Positions 19,378-30,943 of a stretch of DNA of 64,000 nucleotides are shown piece by piece. Numbering within the stretch: the first letter of the stretch is position 1; each line of letters begins with the position of its first letter. Below the pieces are notes generated by a model. That model did no database searches, was not told the origin of the DNA, and saw only the letters and a list, made by a program, of their open reading frames with translations. Source of the DNA: Lasiodiplodia sp. COLG20 (Eukaryota > Ascomycota > Dothideomycetes > Botryosphaeriales > Botryosphaeriaceae); assembly GCA_009801085.1 (NCBI GenBank), contig VNWV01000007.1, positions 1,426,001 through 1,490,000 of the forward strand, given 5' to 3'. The position numbers and the translations under genes are program-made.

Positions 19378-20746
19378 ATGTCCGCCGCAAGACTATTCCG
19401 CCCCGCCTCCCGCCTGCTGGCGGCATCGCGGCCCACCACCGTTCGCTCCGCCTTCCGCCCCCAGGCCGCTTTCCCGGCCCTGCGCAGCTATGCCACCCCC
19501 AGCGGATCCAAGGAGATGACCGTCCGTGAGGCTCTCAACGAGGCCATGGTCGAGGAGATGGAGAGGAACGAGAAGGTCTTCGTCATGGGCGAGGAGGTCG
19601 CGCAGTACAACGGAGCGTGAGTGTCCGCCAGCGCTGATGCGCCCCCGAACAAGCTCGAGTACATGCATTGGCCGCGCTCCATGCCTTTCTGGGGCGCGGA
19701 ATTCGGTACAGAGCCCATTGACAGGATGGCATTGCTGACAGATGCTGCTGCGCTACAGTTACAAGGTCACCAAGGGCCTGCTCGACCGCTTCGGCGAGAA
19801 GAGGGTCATTGACACGCCTATCACCGAGTCCGGCTTCTGTGGTCTGACCGTCGGCGCCGCTCTCGCTGGCCTCCACCCCATTTGCGAGTTCATGACCTTC
19901 AACTTCGCCATGCAGGCCATCGACCAGATCATCAACTCCGCTGCGAAGACCCACTACATGTCCGGTGGTATCCAGCCCTGCAACATCACTTTCCGTGGCC
20001 CCAACGGCTTTGCCGCCGGTGTCGCCGCCCAGCACTCGCAGGACTACTCCGCCTGGTACGGCAGCATCCCCGGTCTTAAGGTCGTTGCGCCGTACAGCTC
20101 CGAGGACGCCAAGGGTCTGCTGAAGGCTGCCATCCGTGACCCCAACCCGGTCGTCGTTCTCGAGAACGAGTAGGTTATCCATATTCTGGCGGTAATTGCC
20201 AATGGCTAAAATTCGCCAGGCTTCTGTACGGTCTTTCTTTCCCCATGAGCGAGGAGGCTCAGAAGGATGATTTCGTCCTCCCGGTACGAACGAACCCCAA
20301 TCCAAGAAGCTCGAAATGATTTCTAACAGCGGGAACAGTTCGGCAAGGCTAAGATCGAGCGTCCTGGCAAGGACCTCACCATCGTCACCCTCTCCCGCTG
20401 CGTTGGCCAGTCCCTGGCTGCTGCTGAGCAGCTCAAGCAGAAGTACGGTGTTGAGGCTGAGGTCATCAACCTCCGCTCCATCAAGCCCCTTGACGTCGAG
20501 GCTATCATCAAGTCGGTCAAGAAGACCGGCCACCTGATGTCGGTTGCCTCCGACTTCCCGTCGTTCGGCGTCGGTGCTGAGATCCTTGCCCTTGCCTGCG
20601 AGTACGGCTTCGACTACCTCCAGGCTCCTCCTGTCCGTATCACTGGTGCTGAGGTCCCCACTCCCTACGCGCAGAAGCTGGAAGAGCTGGCATTCCCCCA
20701 GGAGCCTTTGATCGTCGACTATGCGGCCAAGCTGCTGCGGGTGTAA
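19378..20746 (+). CDS. PDB1: Pyruvate dehydrogenase E1 subunit beta, mitochondrial (373 aa, 4 exons)
   Basis: Exons are 19378-19616, 19759-20169, 20220-20283 and 20339-20746; introns are 142, 50 and 55 bp. Residues 1-38 are a mitochondrial presequence ([19 protein letters not shown]). The mature part begins near [13 protein letters not shown] and contains the thiamine-diphosphate interface block [17 protein letters not shown], then [26 protein letters not shown] and the C-terminal transketolase domain with [14 protein letters not shown]. With E1 alpha it decarboxylates pyruvate in the pyruvate dehydrogenase complex. The segment [15 protein letters not shown] differs from the usual VE(S/G)G form. 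Intron 3 has two AG acceptors 9 nt apart; I used the second (20339) because it gives the canonical [10 protein letters not shown] joint. Confidence 0.95.
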
Positions 20747-21564
20747 AAAGCAGGGAGCAAGTAAACCAGTTCTTCCTTTCTGCTTTTTTCGTCTCCTTTT
20801 CTTCTGCATGACCAATCTAGAACGTTCTTGCCTCCCTATTAGTTTGGCGGCGCGGGAAAACCTTGTATTTCTAGCGTTGCGCGTTTGCGACCCAGCCCGG
20901 CACCCACCTTTTCCTCAAAACCTCGTTTTCCCCTGTACTTAGGATACCTAACTTGAAGCACGTGTGGCGCAAGTGGAAGTGCTTTAGTGGTGACCGTCAC
21001 CCTTTTCCGAGCCTCAAATTCGCCCTCGAGAATGAAGAAGTGCGCTTGCGTTTGCTGCTCGTCGGGACCCTCCCGTTTGCTACTGTCAGGGCCATGGATG
21101 CAAGCAAACCACCTAAAATTTCGAACGTGCCCCTTGTCAAACACGCCGCTCTCGGTCTCCAAGAAAGCAATCGATATAAAGCCCCACGATGGTTTCGTAC
21201 TTGGTCTTGTATGCTGTCATGAGCGAGCAATCGCGCTCCCTATTCATGAAACCTCTCCATCACATTGCCGGGCAAGCCATTAGGAACATCCAAAGAAACC
21301 CATACGCACTGAGCTGCTGGTCTGCTTCTGACCGTGGTCTCCTCTTTGCACTTATCACGACTATTGTTTCTGCCTTCTACTTCTAGGTAGCTTACTCGTT
21401 TTCAAACGTTGGTCTAGTCGCCATCAACACTTCCTCCATCGACAAGTGTCCTACAAACTACCGAAGGCAAAGACTACCGACAACTCGCACCAAACGATCT
21501 GTTACTTACAGATTGCCCTTCAATCAGCCTTTTGTTTTTCAAAAACCAAAAACGCCGCCACCAC
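20747..21564. other. Intergenic, nothing recognised
   Basis: Contains the PDB1 3' region and the upstream region of the poly-His protein gene. Short open frames at 20950-21290 occur in all three forward frames and lack protein character. Confidence 0.5.
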
Positions 21565-22452
21565 ATGTGCTTCGTCCTCATCGGTTGTTGGCCCTGTGGC
21601 CACATGAAACCCATCCGCACCCGCTTCTGCGACAAAGCCGAAAGTCTCCACACAGGGGTATTTTTATCAGCGCCGTCGTCGACACAGCTGCAGCAATGCC
21701 TGGGAGGGAGCCATACGACAACCAGTCAGCCACTGGCATCACGGCAACCGGCGTCGCAACCCTGCGGAGGCTTGGGGTCGACATCGACCACAGCAACTAC
21801 CATCTCGCCTCAGTCACTCACATTGAAGTCTCCGACGACGACGAAAACCTTCTCACCTGCTCAGCCAATCTTCTCTCCTGTTCTTCCTCAGCAACACCAC
21901 CACCACCACCACCACCACCACCACCACCACCATCCCGCTCAAACTGCCGGAGGGGCAAAGGGAACGCGCGCCCCCTGTCCCAAGGGCGTTAACCAGTACG
22001 ACCATGAGCCGACCAAGGCGTGCCCTGTGTGCGGGCGGGATCCGAGGGATGTCTTGTTTTCGCTAGAGAACGGAGTTGCTCGGGCTGGGCAGCAACGCCA
22101 ACGGCTGCAGATTCAGCCGTCGTCTGCGGCATCGGTGGGAGGGGGAAGTGCGGCTGAATTCGGGACTAAGAATGGTGGGCATGGTAGGAGTAGCACCGTG
22201 GCCGGCACCCCGGCGGCGATGATGGCGACGCTTACGGACGAGGAGCTAGCAGCACAGATCTTTGGAGATCTTGAGGGGGTCGGCACGGGTATGGGTTCGA
22301 GCACGCAACAGTTGCTGACGCCGCCGACGGAGGTGTTGAGTACTGACAGTGGCAGTCGCGGGTTGTTTGGAGGGTTCGGCGATGATGCCCCGGAGACGGA
22401 GCTGTTTGGTTGGAGTTTAGGTGAGCTCCCAACGTCCGGCTTTGGTCTGTGA
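21565..22452 (+). CDS. Hypothetical Cys-containing protein with poly-His tract (295 aa)
   Basis: Single exon. The N-terminus has a Cys-rich segment, MCFVLIGCWPCGHMKP followed by TRFC. The middle is Ser/Thr/Pro-rich and contains 13 consecutive histidines (21895-21933). A second Cys pair is in CPKGVNQYDHEPTKACPVCGRDP, which could bind zinc together with the first. The C-terminal half is Gly/Ser-rich, ends in an acidic patch (LTDEELAAQIFGDLEG) and finishes TELFGWSLGELPTSGFGL. I recognise no family. The first ATG of the frame is at 21565. A metal-binding or transcription-related role is possible but unsupported. Confidence 0.6.
   Translation: MCFVLIGCWPCGHMKPIRTRFCDKAESLHTGVFLSAPSSTQLQQCLGGSHTTTSQPLASRQPASQPCGGLGSTSTTATTISPQSLTLKSPTTTKTFSPAQPIFSPVLPQQHHHHHHHHHHHHHPAQTAGGAKGTRAPCPKGVNQYDHEPTKACPVCGRDPRDVLFSLENGVARAGQQRQRLQIQPSSAASVGGGSAAEFGTKNGGHGRSSTVAGTPAAMMATLTDEELAAQIFGDLEGVGTGMGSSTQQLLTPPTEVLSTDSGSRGLFGGFGDDAPETELFGWSLGELPTSGFGL
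21895..21933 (+). repeat. CAC repeat encoding 13 histidines
   Basis: Twelve CAC codons followed by CAT, within the coding region of the preceding entry. Likely length-variable. Confidence 0.9.
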
Positions 22453-22912
22453 ACGATGTCGTCAGTATTGTTACACATATAAATAATAATACAATCAAAC
22501 TACTCTCAGCTGGCAACTCAGAACGTGCAAATCTCCACAACTGCAGCATTCGCTGTCTTGTGATGATTATACTTTCTCTCTAAGGGCAACAGGAGCAGCT
22601 AGTGACACCAAACATGTCGTGTTTTAATAAGTCGGTTAAAATCGCACTTCTAAAGGGTTAGTAGATCCTCTCTGACTTGTAATAAGGCGCTGTCATTCTC
22701 GAGCTGTATTATCATAAATTGGATTTTCCTGTATGACGTCTATGCCAAACCATCCAATGTTTCGCTCTCTTGTTATCCCTCGCAATTCTCTAACGCCGTG
22801 AAGAAATATGTAGAGATGGAACGGATCCCAGACCTTTTATCCCCTCTTTGACCTCTTGTTCGTTCTTTTTTCATGTCCCCTGAACCTTGGGTCTTGCATG
22901 CTAGTCGTTATA
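22453..22912. other. Convergent 3' regions
   Basis: A-T-rich spacer of 460 bp between the poly-His protein gene and XPT1, with several AATAAT/TTTTAATA stretches near 22480-22640. No gene seen. Confidence 0.5.
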
Positions 22913-23807
22913 TTAGGCCGACGTCTTCGCTTTCACGGCCGCCGCAGCCAGGCGGTCGTGCTCGTCGATGTCACTGGAGCCAACGAGTCAGTTTAAGCTG
23001 TACACTTGCCGAGATGGGGCAAGAGAAACTTACGTAGCCTCCCAGGGGTAGTTGATCCAGACGTCGCCGACGGTCTGGGCGGCGATGTACTTGCCGCTGG
23101 CCATCAGGTCCTGGGGGAGGGTACCCTTCTTTGCCTTGTCCTTGTTGTGCAGGACGAAGATGGAGAAGGTCGTCTTCTCGCCGGAGCGGCCGAGCTTCTG
23201 GGTGGCCTGCTCGACGTCCTTCTCGAGCTCGCGCACAGCGTACTCGAGCGTGGTGCGCGTGTCGTCGACCTCGTCGACGATCAGCACGTTCTTGCCGATC
23301 AGGTTGGCCATCTCGAGCGACGACAGATCCAGCCACTGCGTGCGGGTGACCTTGGTGCCGGGGGCCTCGACCTCGTCAGTGCCGAGCGACTCGTATAGCG
23401 ACAGGCCGATGGCCTGGATGGGAATGTTGGGGTTGCCCGGCTTCTTGAGGAAGGAGCGCAGAATGCGCGCGGGCACGTAGCCGCCGCCGCCGATGGCGAT
23501 CATGAGGTTGGGCTTGAACTCATTGAGGATCGTGTCTGCCGACTGCTGGCACAGCTTGTGGACCTAGAGAACGACCATGTCGTCGTCAGCGCCTGCGCTT
23601 TCTGGACTTCGACATTGACGCGTCCCGAGGCGAGTGCGAGCAGCACGAGTGCGCGAGAGCGCGGCTGAAAACAGTCATGCGACAGCCGCTTTTCTCTGCG
23701 CGTCGCGCTGGCTATGACGCACCACGCGGGCAAATGTGCGGCGGGCAGGCGCGCAGGACGGACAGGCGACTGACCTCGTTGTAGGTAACGTAGATCTTCT
23801 CAACCAT
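22913..23807 (-). CDS. XPT1: Xanthine/guanine phosphoribosyltransferase (207 aa, 3 exons)
   Basis: Exons in transcript order are 23807-23775, 23563-23034 and 22973-22913. Intron 1 is 211 bp, the longest in the window; intron 2 is 60 bp. The enzyme salvages xanthine, and possibly guanine, by transferring the phosphoribosyl group of PRPP. The joined protein shows MVEKIYVTYNEVHKLCQ, the active-site region IAIGGGGYVPARILRSFL, the PRPP-binding motif VLIVDEVDDTRTTLEYA, IFVLHNKDKAKKG, and the nucleotide-binding end YIAAQTVGDVWINYPWEA. The NIPIQAIGLSLYE stretch, as I recall the yeast proteins, is closer to Xpt1 than to Hpt1, but the two are related and the base preference is not certain. Length matches yeast Xpt1 (209 aa). 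Confidence 0.88.
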
Positions 23808-24123
23808 GGTGGGCAACGGGTTCGTGAGGTAACGAGGCTTTGGAGGGAGACTTTTCTGTTGTACAGGCAGAAAAATAAAAATGTAGTCGGCCGGAGCTGC
23901 TACTTTACTGGTGGAAGGGCACGAGGGGCACGGACATGGATTCTCGCAGCCAAAAATCCCCACTCTGGCGGCCGGCCCCGATCAGAGCCAAGCCTCCCTT
24001 CGGCCAAATCTCCAACGCCAACCCTCCCGAATCTTCGCCCTCTTCCTATTGGCTGCCAGGCTCCCTCCCTCCGGAGCTTGCGCCTGCTGGTGTTTGCCGT
24101 GTGCTTGAGCGGCCACCGCCCTG
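23808..24123. other. XPT1 promoter region
   Basis: A 316-bp spacer between the XPT1 start and the end of the F-box gene on the same strand. No gene or repeat seen. Confidence 0.5.
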
Positions 24124-25954
24124 TCACAGCGGGTCGTCTACGGGTATGCGCTCTGGCAGCTGCAGATGCGGATCAAAGCACCACACGGCGCAATGCCCGC
24201 GCCGAAGCAGCACCAACAGGTGCTCGTTGCCCAGCAGAGTCTCGTCTCCAGGCATGCCGCTATGCTCTACTGCCATGTCCTCGGGGATGTCCATGATCCC
24301 GAGGTGGAGCCCGCGACGCTCCAGCGTCTGGTACGTCTGCGGGCCCCAGGTGCTGTCCTTGGTGCGGGCTTCCTCGTCAGTAACGGCGGGGGGCATGTAG
24401 AACATGCCGTCTTTCCAGAGGCAGACGGTGAATTTGTCGAAGGGCATCTTCCTGAAATACTCGTTGCGAAAGGCCGGGAGGCCGTCATTCGATGTCTTGA
24501 TGGAGATCTGGTTCAGCCTGTTGTCGAAGACGATGGTCGTCATGGTGCGTGCGAAGACTGGTTCTTCGCGGTACCCAAACGGTCGGACGGGCGTCTTCAT
24601 GTGGTACAGACGACCTTCATAGTCCATGGGCCGGATTTCCGCCGTCCGCAACGAGTAGACCGAGACGCACTCGTTGTGCTCATACCTTCCCAGAAGAACG
24701 CCCTCAAACGACCACCGTTCAAACGAAAGCCAGTTCTTGGTCTCTCTGCGAAGGCAGAAGAACCAGACGACTGAGCGGGTGCGTTCGTCGATGACGACGC
24801 TTTTGGGCATGTACTGGCTGCGACGAGTGTCAGTATGGGCGTGGGATTCACAGTCTGGCTTCACTGACTAAGGCCGGCCCTCGTCAACGAGGCGGACTCG
24901 GTTGATCTCAAACGAACGCGTGCGTCTCTCAACAGCATTCCAAAGATGGATGTTCAAGCGAGTGCTCCAGGTGGGATTGCGGGACTCGGAGGCCACCAGG
25001 ACCGTCCGGCCCTGGGCAACAAACACGTCCAAGTTCTGGTTGTGCAGGGTGAAATGAGTTCGTTCCTTTGTCTGAAGATCATATATGTGGCAAACTCGGG
25101 AGAACAGTGTGAAGAAAGCAACAAGACTCTCGGTCAACTTCATGGTGCCGATCTGCTCTCGAGCATCTGTCATGATGGAGTGATGCTCCCCCGTCCGAAA
25201 ATTGAACGCCTCGATTCTCCTCAACGCTTTCCAGGCGAGCGTGTCCTGGACGAAGTCGGCTTCAGGGAACTCACCGCGGTCGGGCGCCGTCAGTTTGACG
25301 TTCCAGGAGCCGTAGTAGAAGGTTCCGTGGTAGGGGCGGCCCTCACGGAAGCGCTTGACGTGGTCCGCCTTCCACTTCTGCACCGTCAAGCGGTCGCCGT
25401 ACAGCCCGGCGGCCTCGCCGGCCAGCTTGCGGTCGCCCTCGGCGTACCAGCTGTCGAGAGCGCAGCCAGTCACGTGCGGCGACGACAGCAGGCGGTGCCA
25501 TTGCCGGCTCACCTGGCGGGGATCAGCAGGCGTAGCAAACGGGGCGGGAGCGCCTACTCGCTGGTACAGGAAGGGCGCGTGCGGGGGCAGGAAGCGGAAG
25601 ATATGCTCAACGAGCTCGACGGGCGACCTGCCGACGATATCGCAGCGGAAGTCGCGCTGGCTCAGGCGGGCCAGCAGCTCCCTCCACTCGGCAGTGGTGA
25701 GGCGCTCGACAATGCCGTCTAGCCTAAAACAAGCGGCATCAGTCTCAGTCACTGCGCACACTGATCGGCGGGCGGGCAACAGGGCGGGCGAGACAGCGCT
25801 GGGTTTGTTTGGGCATGCTGCAGCTGGATAGGCGAGCGAAGACGTGATATGCTTAATTGAACGACAACGAGCTGGGCGAGAGAGCGGGCACCTACGTCGC
25901 CCGGCGCGCGGCCGGGGTGGGCAGCTCAGCAAAGTCGCGGGCCAGGTGCGCCAT
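24124..25954 (-). CDS. F-box protein (535 aa, 3 exons)
   Basis: Exons in transcript order are 25954-25896, 25723-24869 and 24817-24124, with introns of 172 and 51 bp. The second donor (GTCAGT after TTA) removes an apparent stop codon. The joined N-terminus reads MAHLARDFAELPTPAARRA, then LTTAEWRELLARLSQRDFRCDIVGR, followed by the F-box (PVELVEHIFRFLPP...RQVSRQWHRLL, about residues 50-100). The C-terminal 400 residues have recurring short beta-like segments ending in W/Y (TRSVVWFF, CAVWCFDPH), suggestive of a propeller-type substrate domain. F-box proteins recruit substrates to SCF ubiquitin ligases. This style of F-box protein is expanded in Dothideomycetes. Substrate unknown. Confidence 0.85.
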
Positions 25955-26711
25955 GCCTGCGCGCGGGCCCAGACTGGCAGCCGCGGGTGCGGCTTCTGCG
26001 GGCGCCTGAGGGCGAGGACCGGGAGAGCAGGCTGGAGGCGGGGAGCGTGGCGCCCGTTGGATGTCTGGAGCAGATGGCGTCAGCTGGGGGGCAGTTGTAC
26101 AGCTCGCGGTCTGGATCGAGGCGTGCTTCCCCTGATGCTCGCAGACGCACCTCCACAGTGAAGCTGCTCCTGCTAGCCCGGCCCCGTTCTATCGCAGCTG
26201 CCCCGGCCATCACGCGTCCCACCCAGCACCACCGCAGCCCCCTTTGTCGCAGCAGATGTTCGCCCGAGCCGCCTAGCACCGCGCGACGGCGCCTGCAAAC
26301 ACAGCTCTTCCTCGCCTGGACCACCGCCCGCGGGAGCTCCAGGTCCCCGCAAATCCCAGTGACCCTTATCCCCTGCGCCCACCACCCGCGCCGACCCTGC
26401 GACTCCAACGGACCTGCAGCCCGGCCCATCGCGACCTCTCCCTCGAGCGCCGCCTTCCGCCCGCCCTCGCTGCCCGCGCCCACCACGCTGCCGCCGCCCC
26501 CGCCCATTGGCACCCGCTCGCGCTGTCCGCCGTAGGATGCCGTGAGCTGCCCGCGCCCTGTCGACGTCGTTATTCTTAGAAGAGAGCCGGTCGATGAGAG
26601 CCCCGACAGGCTCGAGGACGCTGCGCAGCTTTATACGTGTTTGCTGCGAGCTGGCCCGCCCCAACAACCCGCCCCAAAGCCTCTGAAATCCCTGCGACGG
26701 CTGTCGCCACG
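25955..26711. other. Divergent promoter region of the F-box gene and the SFL1-like gene
   Basis: A 757-bp, very GC-rich spacer. Open frames cover it on both strands, as expected from base composition; none has domain character. Confidence 0.5.
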
Positions 26712-27446
26712 ATGGCTTCCGGCGCTGAGTCCGTCAGGCGCAGTCCCTTTGCCGCCGATACCCTTGCGCCAGGTATGCACAAGACAATACCGATCCTCCC
26801 ATCGTCGTCAGCCGCCTCGTCGTTGACCCCTCCGGTCCCCGCAGGAGACCCAATGGATGTAACGCCCTCGAACACCACGGCTCCTCCGTCACAGCCCAGC
26901 CCGGCCCTGGACCGCAACGGTGGGAACCAGTCGGAACCGGAGAACACCAACCAGGCCAACACCCAGCAGCAGCAGAACAGCGCGCCCACGTCCAACGCCG
27001 CCCCGGCCCCGGCAAACAACAACACCAACAACACCGCCGCCGCCGCCACCGCCAACGGGAACACAAGCGCTGCCAGCAGCAATGGCCCGGGCATCGGTGC
27101 GGCCGCGGCTGCGCAGCAACCCAAGGTTGTACAGACGGCCTTCATCCACAAGCTCTACAAGTATGTGAATCAAACGTCGTTGGCTGAGACACGCCCCGGA
27201 ACTGACTCGGCCCAGCATGCTCGAAGACCAGTCGATCCAGCATTTGATTTCCTGGTCGAGCACCAACGAAAGTTTTGTCATGTCGCCGTCGAATGAATTC
27301 TCAAAAGTTCTTTCGTACGTCTCTGATTGGGCCGGCTGCTGGCATGGCCAGTGCTAATGCCATTGACAGTTCGTACTTCAAACACACCAACATTTCATCT
27401 TTTGTGCGACAGTTGAATATGTACGGATTCCACAAAGGTCGGTGCC

Positions 27447-27485
<39 letters not shown>

Positions 27486-28873
27486 TGCTCTGTCGTTTGC
27501 CCGCTGACATGATGCCAGTGAGCGACGTTTTCCACACCGGCTCCCCCGACTCTCCCCTTTGGGAGTTCAAGCACGGCAACGGCAACTTTAAGCGAGGGGA
27601 TCTCGTTGGCCTGCGGGAGATCAAGCGGCGAGCCTCGCGGCATGCTCTCATACATCGCGATTCCTTTTCCACCGGCCCGAAATCAGCAGCTCCGTCTTCC
27701 GGAGCTCCTGTCGAGCCCATGCCTGATCCTGTAGAGACCCGGCTGCAAATGCTCGAGCACAGCCTCTACGATATGCATGCTAGGCTCGCACGGACTGAAG
27801 ATAGTTATGCATACGTCAATCAAAGATGCAATGTGCTCACGGAAAGCCTGATGCGCTGCCACCAGGTTTGTCACCTATCCTGCCCCTCAATGCCCCTCTG
27901 CTTACAGCCACAGTGGAATTATGAGCTCTCCAATTGCATAAAGGCGATGGTCCCTGATCCGGAGCATCAGATACATAAGGATGGTAGGTTTCTTCACTCA
28001 TGGTCCAGGCTCATGGCACCAGGCTAACGCATGCAAGTGACCATGATGCAAAACGAGATTGCACGACAGTCAGACATCTTCCGGTCAATGGACGAGCAAC
28101 AAGAAAATATCCAGTCTGCCCGTTCCCAATACTTCTCCAATCTCCAGAATGATAGCATGGCACCAGCATCTCCTCGTCAGATGCCTCAGAACGACCAGCG
28201 ACGGCCATCATTAGTAGACGTCGGGCGACCAGGGTCGTACAGGGCCCCGCAAACTGCCGTTCCTCCCCATCTACAAGTCGTGTCACCTCGGAGGTACGGT
28301 TCGATCACCCAAGGGAACTACTCGCCATCGTCACTGCGACCGCCAGTCCAACAGGCGGCGCCGCCGCCACCGCCACCTCAAATCCAACACCCGCTCGCTA
28401 ATGTCGATTCGAATTCACCACCGCCCAACCTCTCCAGGAGGCACACGTCTGCAGATATTAGATTACATGGCTGGGTCCCGCCACCGCCGCCGCCGCCTTC
28501 TCACTCTCCGTATGCGTCGGGCCACAACTCCACGCCATGGCCATCGTCACCGCACAGGACCCCTGTCGGTGGTGACGAACAGCTTAGGAACGCCTTGGCC
28601 CAATATGAAATAACCCGCGGTCCCCGGCAACACCCAGGTTCACGAAATGCAACGCCCCCACCTAACGAGCCGAGCTCAAGCCTGAACCCTGACGCTGGGT
28701 GGACCCTTCCCGGGGCGCGTTTTCCATTCCGGGGCATCGATACACCAGGCCCGCCGACCAGACGATCAAGCATGGCATCTAACGTGCATTCGTTGCTGAA
28801 CCCGGCAGAGACCGCGGAACGACCGGATGAGGATGAGCCCCAAGGCGATTTGAAGAGGAAGAGGTTACAATGA
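26712..28873 (+). CDS. SFL1: HSF-type transcription factor, SFL1-like (622 aa, 6 exons)
   Basis: Exons are 26712-27160, 27216-27314, 27370-27437, 27519-27865, 27914-27983 and 28038-28873. A disordered Asn/Pro/Ala-rich N-terminus precedes the HSF DNA-binding domain at about residues 140-245: FIHKLYNMLEDQSIQHLISW, then NEFSKVLSSYFKHTNISSFV, RQLNMYGFHKVSDVF, WEFKHGNGNFKRGD and EIKRRASRH. A coiled-coil segment (LQMLEHSLYDMHARL) and a long Pro/Ser-rich tail follow. The SSFVRQLNMYGFHKV recognition helix and the HALIHRD extension place it with the Sfl1 branch rather than Hsf1 or Skn7. Yeast Sfl1 represses flocculation and hyphal-type genes. Intron 3 carries a 38-nt C tract. The exon 5 acceptor is ambiguous (27908 or 27914; the first adds Pro-Gln). 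Confidence 0.88.
27448..27485 (+). repeat. Poly-C tract of 38 nt inside an intron
   Basis: An uninterrupted run of C occupies nearly half of the 81-bp third intron of the SFL1-like gene (27438-27518), between the donor and the GCTGAC branch site. The exact count may be affected by sequencing error. Confidence 0.9.
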
Positions 28874-30943
28874 GGCTTGGTTTCTCCACCTCTACTCTTT
28901 ACCCATTCATCCTGAGTTGAAAATTTCGGGAACCTTTTATGTTCACGTCATTATTCGAAGTCATTTACTCAGTTACATTGGCAATCATTCGAGCCATGCT
29001 TCAATGGTCGTGTTGATGTCTTGCTTCCTGGAACGGCCTTCCTGGGCCGGGCTGGGCTGTTTCGAGGTTTTGGGAAAGAATTTTGGAGTTTTTTTTTTTT
29101 TTTTATCCTCGCGCCATAGCCGCAGGGTCCGTTTCTTACTTTCTTTTTCTTGGGCTTCCGCTTAACAGGAAGGCCCTATCGGTGTCATTTTCTGTAGTTT
29201 TGAAGGGAAATTATTCGCGTTGCACCACTAGGGCGGCATTTACCTTCATTGATTCTTATCCATATCAGAAGGAGTAGCATGGACGACAGCCACGAAAACA
29301 GAATTGGGGATGTATTTATGGAAGTTGGGTTGCAAGACGGTCAGATGTTTGTGGGTCTGTTTCAGCTGCGCTGACAAGGGGGGCTTGCTTGCCGTCGCCG
29401 CTTACTTTGTTCATCTCAAGGGGTAGGCCGGGCTGTATCGTTGGTGGTGGATTCTCGGTACATGCGCGCTCGCTTTGTACCACAGAAAAAGTCATGGCAC
29501 GTGCTTATTCTTTTCTACTCACACAGCATGTATGAAGTCGACTGGACGGATGGAAGGCAATCAGAGCGCGCGGTACAAGGACGAAACGTCGTCGGACTAA
29601 CATCAAGAGGAGAGAGATGCCCTTCCCTCCGCATGTACATTGTCCCTGTCTAATATTAAGCATGCTGGGTTTTTCATTGCTCAAGAATAGTGCCGGGGAG
29701 TCTGACGGTACGGCCAATCGCTTGCTTTTCACTTGTGTTAAATAATGTAAAGACGGACGCACTGATGCGTTGTAATGATGGGATCCAATTTGCTCAAAAG
29801 TGGAAGGAGAGTTAGATTTTTAGGTTATTTGCACACTATGGTGTGGTTGACGGTAGAAAAAGCAAACAAGTCCAGCATGGTGCTAAATAAACAAACTAGA
29901 GGGGTGTTCGGCCTCTTACAGCTGATGATCATCCTACTGCTACCGCCGACTTGCGCTTGCAGCGTCAATAACCATAGTTTAATTGACGCTTCCATCTCGT
30001 GCTCCACAGAGTATAATGAGTCCTCAGCCGAGCATTTTTACATCACTCCAAACATCACAATGTTAGCATTAGAAACAATTCAAATGCGGCGACCGAGGTT
30101 GTTCTATTGGAGCGAACTGCCTAAGCTACAGTAACTAGATCCACCTCGCACTTTTTCAATCGATCATTCTGCGTGCCGCCTACACATTAAGCAAACGCAG
30201 ATGAGACCGGCATCCATCGCACAAAAGAAAGCCCGGAACTAGCGTCATGAGGGACATGGCAAGGATCAAAAGACACTACTAATGAACACAGTCCCCTTTC
30301 GCGCCCCGAGATCATGATGCACGTCCCAATTCGTTGTATTCGCAAGCCACCTCATAACAGGATGATGGGAGATTCGGCTAAAAGCAAGTCATAGCGACGT
30401 CTTTTCCAAAGACGCACGTACACACGCAGAAGAACGGGGAGAAGAGTAGAAAAAAGAAAATACAAACGAAAGCCAGTCCATGGCGGTGGGTCGCAGACGC
30501 ACGATCGAGGTGTAATTTTTTTTTCCTCCTCGGTACTTCCCCTTTTCTTTCTGGAGTGATAACGGCAAAACATCGACTATGGGGATTTGGGTGGGGAGGC
30601 GAAAAGAGTCCGTGTTGCCTCATGTTGTGACAATCTTTGTTTGGAGGGGAGTAAAACGATCAAAAACTCGGGTTGTCAACCTGAACTCCAATTCTCCGTC
30701 CCGAAACCTTGGCCTTACTCGGGAGCATGGGGGGTCGACAGGTGAGTTACTCGGCCCGGGGGAAGATGGCGACCCTCCTCGTCCGGCGGAACACTACCTG
30801 CGGCTTGATCAATCTGGACAATGATATGTCGGGCCCCATCCCGAGCAGAGGGAATTAGCAATCTTTGGGAGTGAAAAGGTTTTCTTCAAATCCATGTCCG
30901 CACGACCTGGGTTGGCCGCCGACATGCAGTTTCCAGCCACACC
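28874..30943. other. Intergenic, 2 kb, convergent 3' regions
   Basis: Lies between the 3' ends of the SFL1-like gene and the BTB gene. It has a 16-nt T run (29089-29104) and A/T-rich stretches at 29760-30130. The open frame at 29775-30134 lacks protein character. No RNA gene or repeat recognised. Confidence 0.5.

Noticed and set aside
19583..20815. 410-codon open frame on the minus strand
   Set aside because: Antisense to PDB1 exons 2-4, including through introns; the sense gene is certain.
29775..30134. 119-codon open frame in A/T-rich DNA
   Set aside because: Codon use unlike neighbouring genes and no recognisable domain.
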